DNA from: Rickettsiales bacterium
Lineage (GTDB): Bacteria; Pseudomonadota; Alphaproteobacteria; Rickettsiales; UBA3002
DNA length: 8,544 nucleotides
Assembly: GCA_947441895.1 (NCBI GenBank)
Contig: CANEUT010000058.1
Location: 1-8,544, forward strand
Reading direction: 5' to 3'
Under the pieces are notes generated by a model. It was not told where the DNA came from. It worked only from the letters and a program-made list of their open reading frames with translations, and searched no databases. Shown here piece by piece: positions 6,318 through 8,544 of this stretch (the stretch's first letter is position 1; each line of letters starts with the position of its first letter). The position numbers and the translations under genes were made by a program.

Positions 6318-8544
6318 ATGCAGTCGCACTCACAAGCGGCGCAACGGTTGGCGCAGTATCATGCTGCGCGGGCGCACGCGTTTGAGGTTTTTGCGCACCA
6401 TAACCGCATTCAGCCGCTGTGGCGCGCCCTTACTCAGGCGACCGATGGTTTACTTGCCGCCATTGCTGGAGCGGCTGATATTACCCTGATTGCCGTGGGC
6501 GGTTATGGTAAGCGCGAGCTGTTTCCCTATTCCGATGTGGATGTGCTGGTGTTGTTGGGCGATGAGGCGCCCTCACAAGAGAGTGACGCCGCTGCGTTAT
6601 GGTTGCAGCAAGGGTGGGATATGCATCTTCCCGTCAGCCATGCCACCCGCAACACGGAAGAAACCATTGAAGCGGCGCGCGCTGACCCAAGCATTGCCGC
6701 CGCGCTGATGGATGCGCGGTTTATCAGCGGTAATCGTGCAGCCTATCTGTCTCTTAAAAAGCGCTTAAAGCACGATGTTTTTGGCAGCGCCCCGCACGCA
6801 TTCGTTGCAGCCAAACTGGCCGAACGCGATGCGCGTCATGAAAAATGGGGTGATTCACGTTTTATGCTGGAGCCCAATATTAAAGAGGGCAAGGGCGGTT
6901 TGCGCGATTTGCACACCCTCACCTGGCTGACGCGTTATTGCTATGGCGTGACCAAAGCGAGTGATGTGGTGCGCACCGATTTGCTGACCCACGAAGAATG
7001 GAAACATTACCGCAATGCCTATTTGTTTTTTGCCACGGTGCGGGCGCACATGCACTTGCAGCGCGGGCGGGCAGAAGAACGACTGACGTTTGATTTGCAA
7101 ACCTACATTGCTGCAAAGCTGCATTTTCGTGGGCGCACGCCACAGGAAAAAGCCGAACGTTTCATGCGCCGCTATTTTCAATATGCACGGCATGTGGGGG
7201 CCTTAACCCGTATTTTTTGTGCGCTACTCGAGGAAGAAAATTTACGCACACCTCAGGCGCCCTTCATGAAAGAAACCGTTGAGCGCCATTTGCCCGATGG
7301 GTTTACGCTGGATGCGGCGCGCCTGAATTTTGCCCCTTCGGTGAATTTGGCCGAGCAGCCATCACTGGCGGTGCAGCTATTTTATGTGGCGCAAAAAAAT
7401 GGCCTCGATATTCATCCGCGGGCGCAGCTGGCCATTAGCCGCACGCTGGGCGTGCTCACCAATCGCTTGCCGTTTGAAGGTGAAGCCAATCGCCTGTTTT
7501 TGGAAATATTGCTTGCCACTAAAGCGCCGGATATGGCGCTGCGGCGCATGAATGAAACGGGGGTGTTAGGCGCGCTGATTCCTGAATTTGGACGCATCAC
7601 CGGCATGATGCAATATGATGGCTACCACACCTACACGGTGGATGAGCACACGATTGTGGCCATTGGCAACCTGGCCAGTTTTGAAACGGGCATGGCATCG
7701 GATGATTTGCCGCTGACCACGGCAGTGGCCAAAGAAATTGATGATCGTGCACCGCTTTATTTAGCCATGCTGGGCCATGATTTGGCCAAAGGCACCGGCG
7801 GTCGTCACGCTGAAAAAGGCGAAGCCATGGTGGCGCGCATTGCCGCGCGATTGGGGTTAACGGTGCATGCCGCAGCGCTGGCGGGCTGGCTGGTAAAAAA
7901 CCATCTGGTACTGAGTGAAACGGCCTTCAAGCGTGACCTCGATGACCCGCAAACGATTGATGATTTTGTGGCGCTGGTGCAATCACCCGAACGGTTGCGG
8001 CTGTTGCTGCTGGTGACCGTGGCCGATATTCGCGCCGTGGGCCCCGCTATTTGGAATGGGTGGAAAGGTGCGCTGATGCGCGATTTATACCACCGCGCCA
8101 TGTTAGCAATGGGGGTAGGGGGCACGCATTTACCTCCGCATGCAGAAGTGGAAGAAGAGCTGCTTGCCGATATGCCGCGCAAATTACGATCGGCGGCGAC
8201 GGAGTTTTTAGGGCAACGTTTACCCACCAGCTGGTGGTATCGCCCACGCAGTGAACAAATTGATAGTATTCGTGCCTATGGCCAGTGGAAGGAAAAACCG
8301 GCCACACCGTCGCTGGTGGTGGCGCATGATAATTTTCGGGCGGTGAGCGAAATCACCTGCTGCTTTGGTCACCAGCCGGCACTGTTTCGAACCTTGGCGG
8401 GAGTGATGGCGTGGATTGGTGCCAGCATTGTTTCCGCCCGCATGCTACAACTGGCTGATGGCGGGGCACTGGCCACGATTGGTATTCAAGATGTGGAGGG
8501 CAAAAGCTTCGCCAGCGAAGCAGCACGGCTAATGCCGCTTGCCG
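6285..8544 (+). CDS. glnD: PII uridylyltransferase / uridylyl-removing enzyme (runs off the right edge)
   Basis: Cytoplasmic bifunctional enzyme that uridylylates PII proteins (GlnB/GlnK) when glutamine is low and removes UMP when it is high, setting glutamine synthetase activity and nitrogen-regulated transcription. 753 codons are present without a stop. Numbering from the ATG at 6285: nucleotidyltransferase motif GGYGKRELFPYSDVDVLV with catalytic Asps at about 84 and 86, and a later WD at about 111-112; EPNIKEGKGGLRD at about 196-208; the GlnD block FDLQTYIAAKL; VGALTRIFCALLEEE; the HD domain with YHTYTVDEHT at about 447-456 and the HD pair at about 498-499 (GHDLAKG); and the first ACT domain from about 688. 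The second ACT domain lies outside the window. A second in-frame ATG at 6318 would shorten it by 11 residues. No Shine-Dalgarno separates the two; I chose the longer form because GlnD enzymes usually have a longer N-terminus. Confidence 0.96.
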   Translation, partial: MKKKASTTVPHMQSHSQAAQRLAQYHAARAHAFEVFAHHNRIQPLWRALTQATDGLLAAIAGAADITLIAVGGYGKRELFPYSDVDVLVLLGDEAPSQESDAAALWLQQGWDMHLPVSHATRNTEETIEAARADPSIAAALMDARFISGNRAAYLSLKKRLKHDVFGSAPHAFVAAKLAERDARHEKWGDSRFMLEPNIKEGKGGLRDLHTLTWLTRYCYGVTKASDVVRTDLLTHEEWKHYRNAYLFFATVRAHMHLQRGRAEERLTFDLQTYIAAKLHFRGRTPQEKAERFMRRYFQYARHVGALTRIFCALLEEENLRTPQAPFMKETVERHLPDGFTLDAARLNFAPSVNLAEQPSLAVQLFYVAQKNGLDIHPRAQLAISRTLGVLTNRLPFEGEANRLFLEILLATKAPDMALRRMNETGVLGALIPEFGRITGMMQYDGYHTYTVDEHTIVAIGNLASFETGMASDDLPLTTAVAKEIDDRAPLYLAMLGHDLAKGTGGRHAEKGEAMVARIAARLGLTVHAAALAGWLVKNHLVLSETAFKRDLDDPQTIDDFVALVQSPERLRLLLLVTVADIRAVGPAIWNGWKGALMRDLYHRAMLAMGVGGTHLPPHAEVEEELLADMPRKLRSAATEFLGQRLPTSWWYRPRSEQIDSIRAYGQWKEKPATPSLVVAHDNFRAVSEITCCFGHQPALFRTLAGVMAWIGASIVSARMLQLADGGALATIGIQDVEGKSFASEAARLMPLA

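Noticed and set aside
5801..6319. Minus-strand open frame of 172 codons overlapping the second DMT transporter
   Set aside because: It overlaps the transporter in another frame; the transporter frame has the EamA repeats and this one has no sensible domain.
7805..8227. Minus-strand open frame of 140 codons inside glnD
   Set aside because: Antisense to the HD-domain region of glnD; Ser/Arg/Ala-rich with no family features.
1..8544. CRISPR array, tRNA, insertion sequence, defence system or prophage
   Set aside because: No spaced repeats, cloverleaf-like segments, transposase or terminal inverted repeats, nuclease or phage genes are visible; nearly all bases lie in seven recognisable genes.

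Overview
The window most likely comes from an alphaproteobacterium with a moderately GC-rich genome. The best evidence is the NAD kinase, which is short and follows the alphaproteobacterial pattern in its central and C-terminal blocks ([44 protein letters not shown]). The GlnD block VGALTRIFCALLEEE and the PrtD/PrtE-type secretion pair fit the same assignment. Genus cannot be read from this stretch. The DNA is almost entirely coding: no gap exceeds about 60 bases, and I see no tRNA, rRNA, CRISPR array, insertion sequence or prophage gene.

Layout. Six genes run leftwards on the minus strand and one runs rightwards. In transcription order the minus-strand genes are: an EamA/DMT-family transporter (6267 to 5365), a type I secretion ABC transporter (5307 to 3604), its HlyD-family membrane-fusion partner (3607 to 2156, overlapping by ATGA), NAD kinase nadK (2116 to 1331), a second EamA/DMT transporter (1314 to 382), and the N-terminal part of a family-4 glycosyltransferase (377 to beyond the left edge). 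Gaps are -4 to about 57 bases, so most or all could be one transcription unit. On the plus strand, glnD, the PII uridylyltransferase/uridylyl-removing enzyme, starts at about 6285 and runs off the right edge inside its first ACT domain.

How the genes work together. The ABC protein and HlyD-family adaptor should form the inner-membrane part of a one-step exporter that needs a TolC-like outer-membrane protein. Neither that protein nor a recognisable substrate gene is in the window. The two DMT transporters resemble each other and may be paralogues. nadK (NADP supply) and glnD (nitrogen signalling) are housekeeping genes whose neighbourhood here is probably lineage-specific. Every gene belongs to a known family. 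I found no convincing undescribed system; the points most worth checking are the substrate-less secretion pair with nadK behind it, the glycosyltransferase with a GTG start at the left edge, and the very tight divergent start region between the transporter and glnD.
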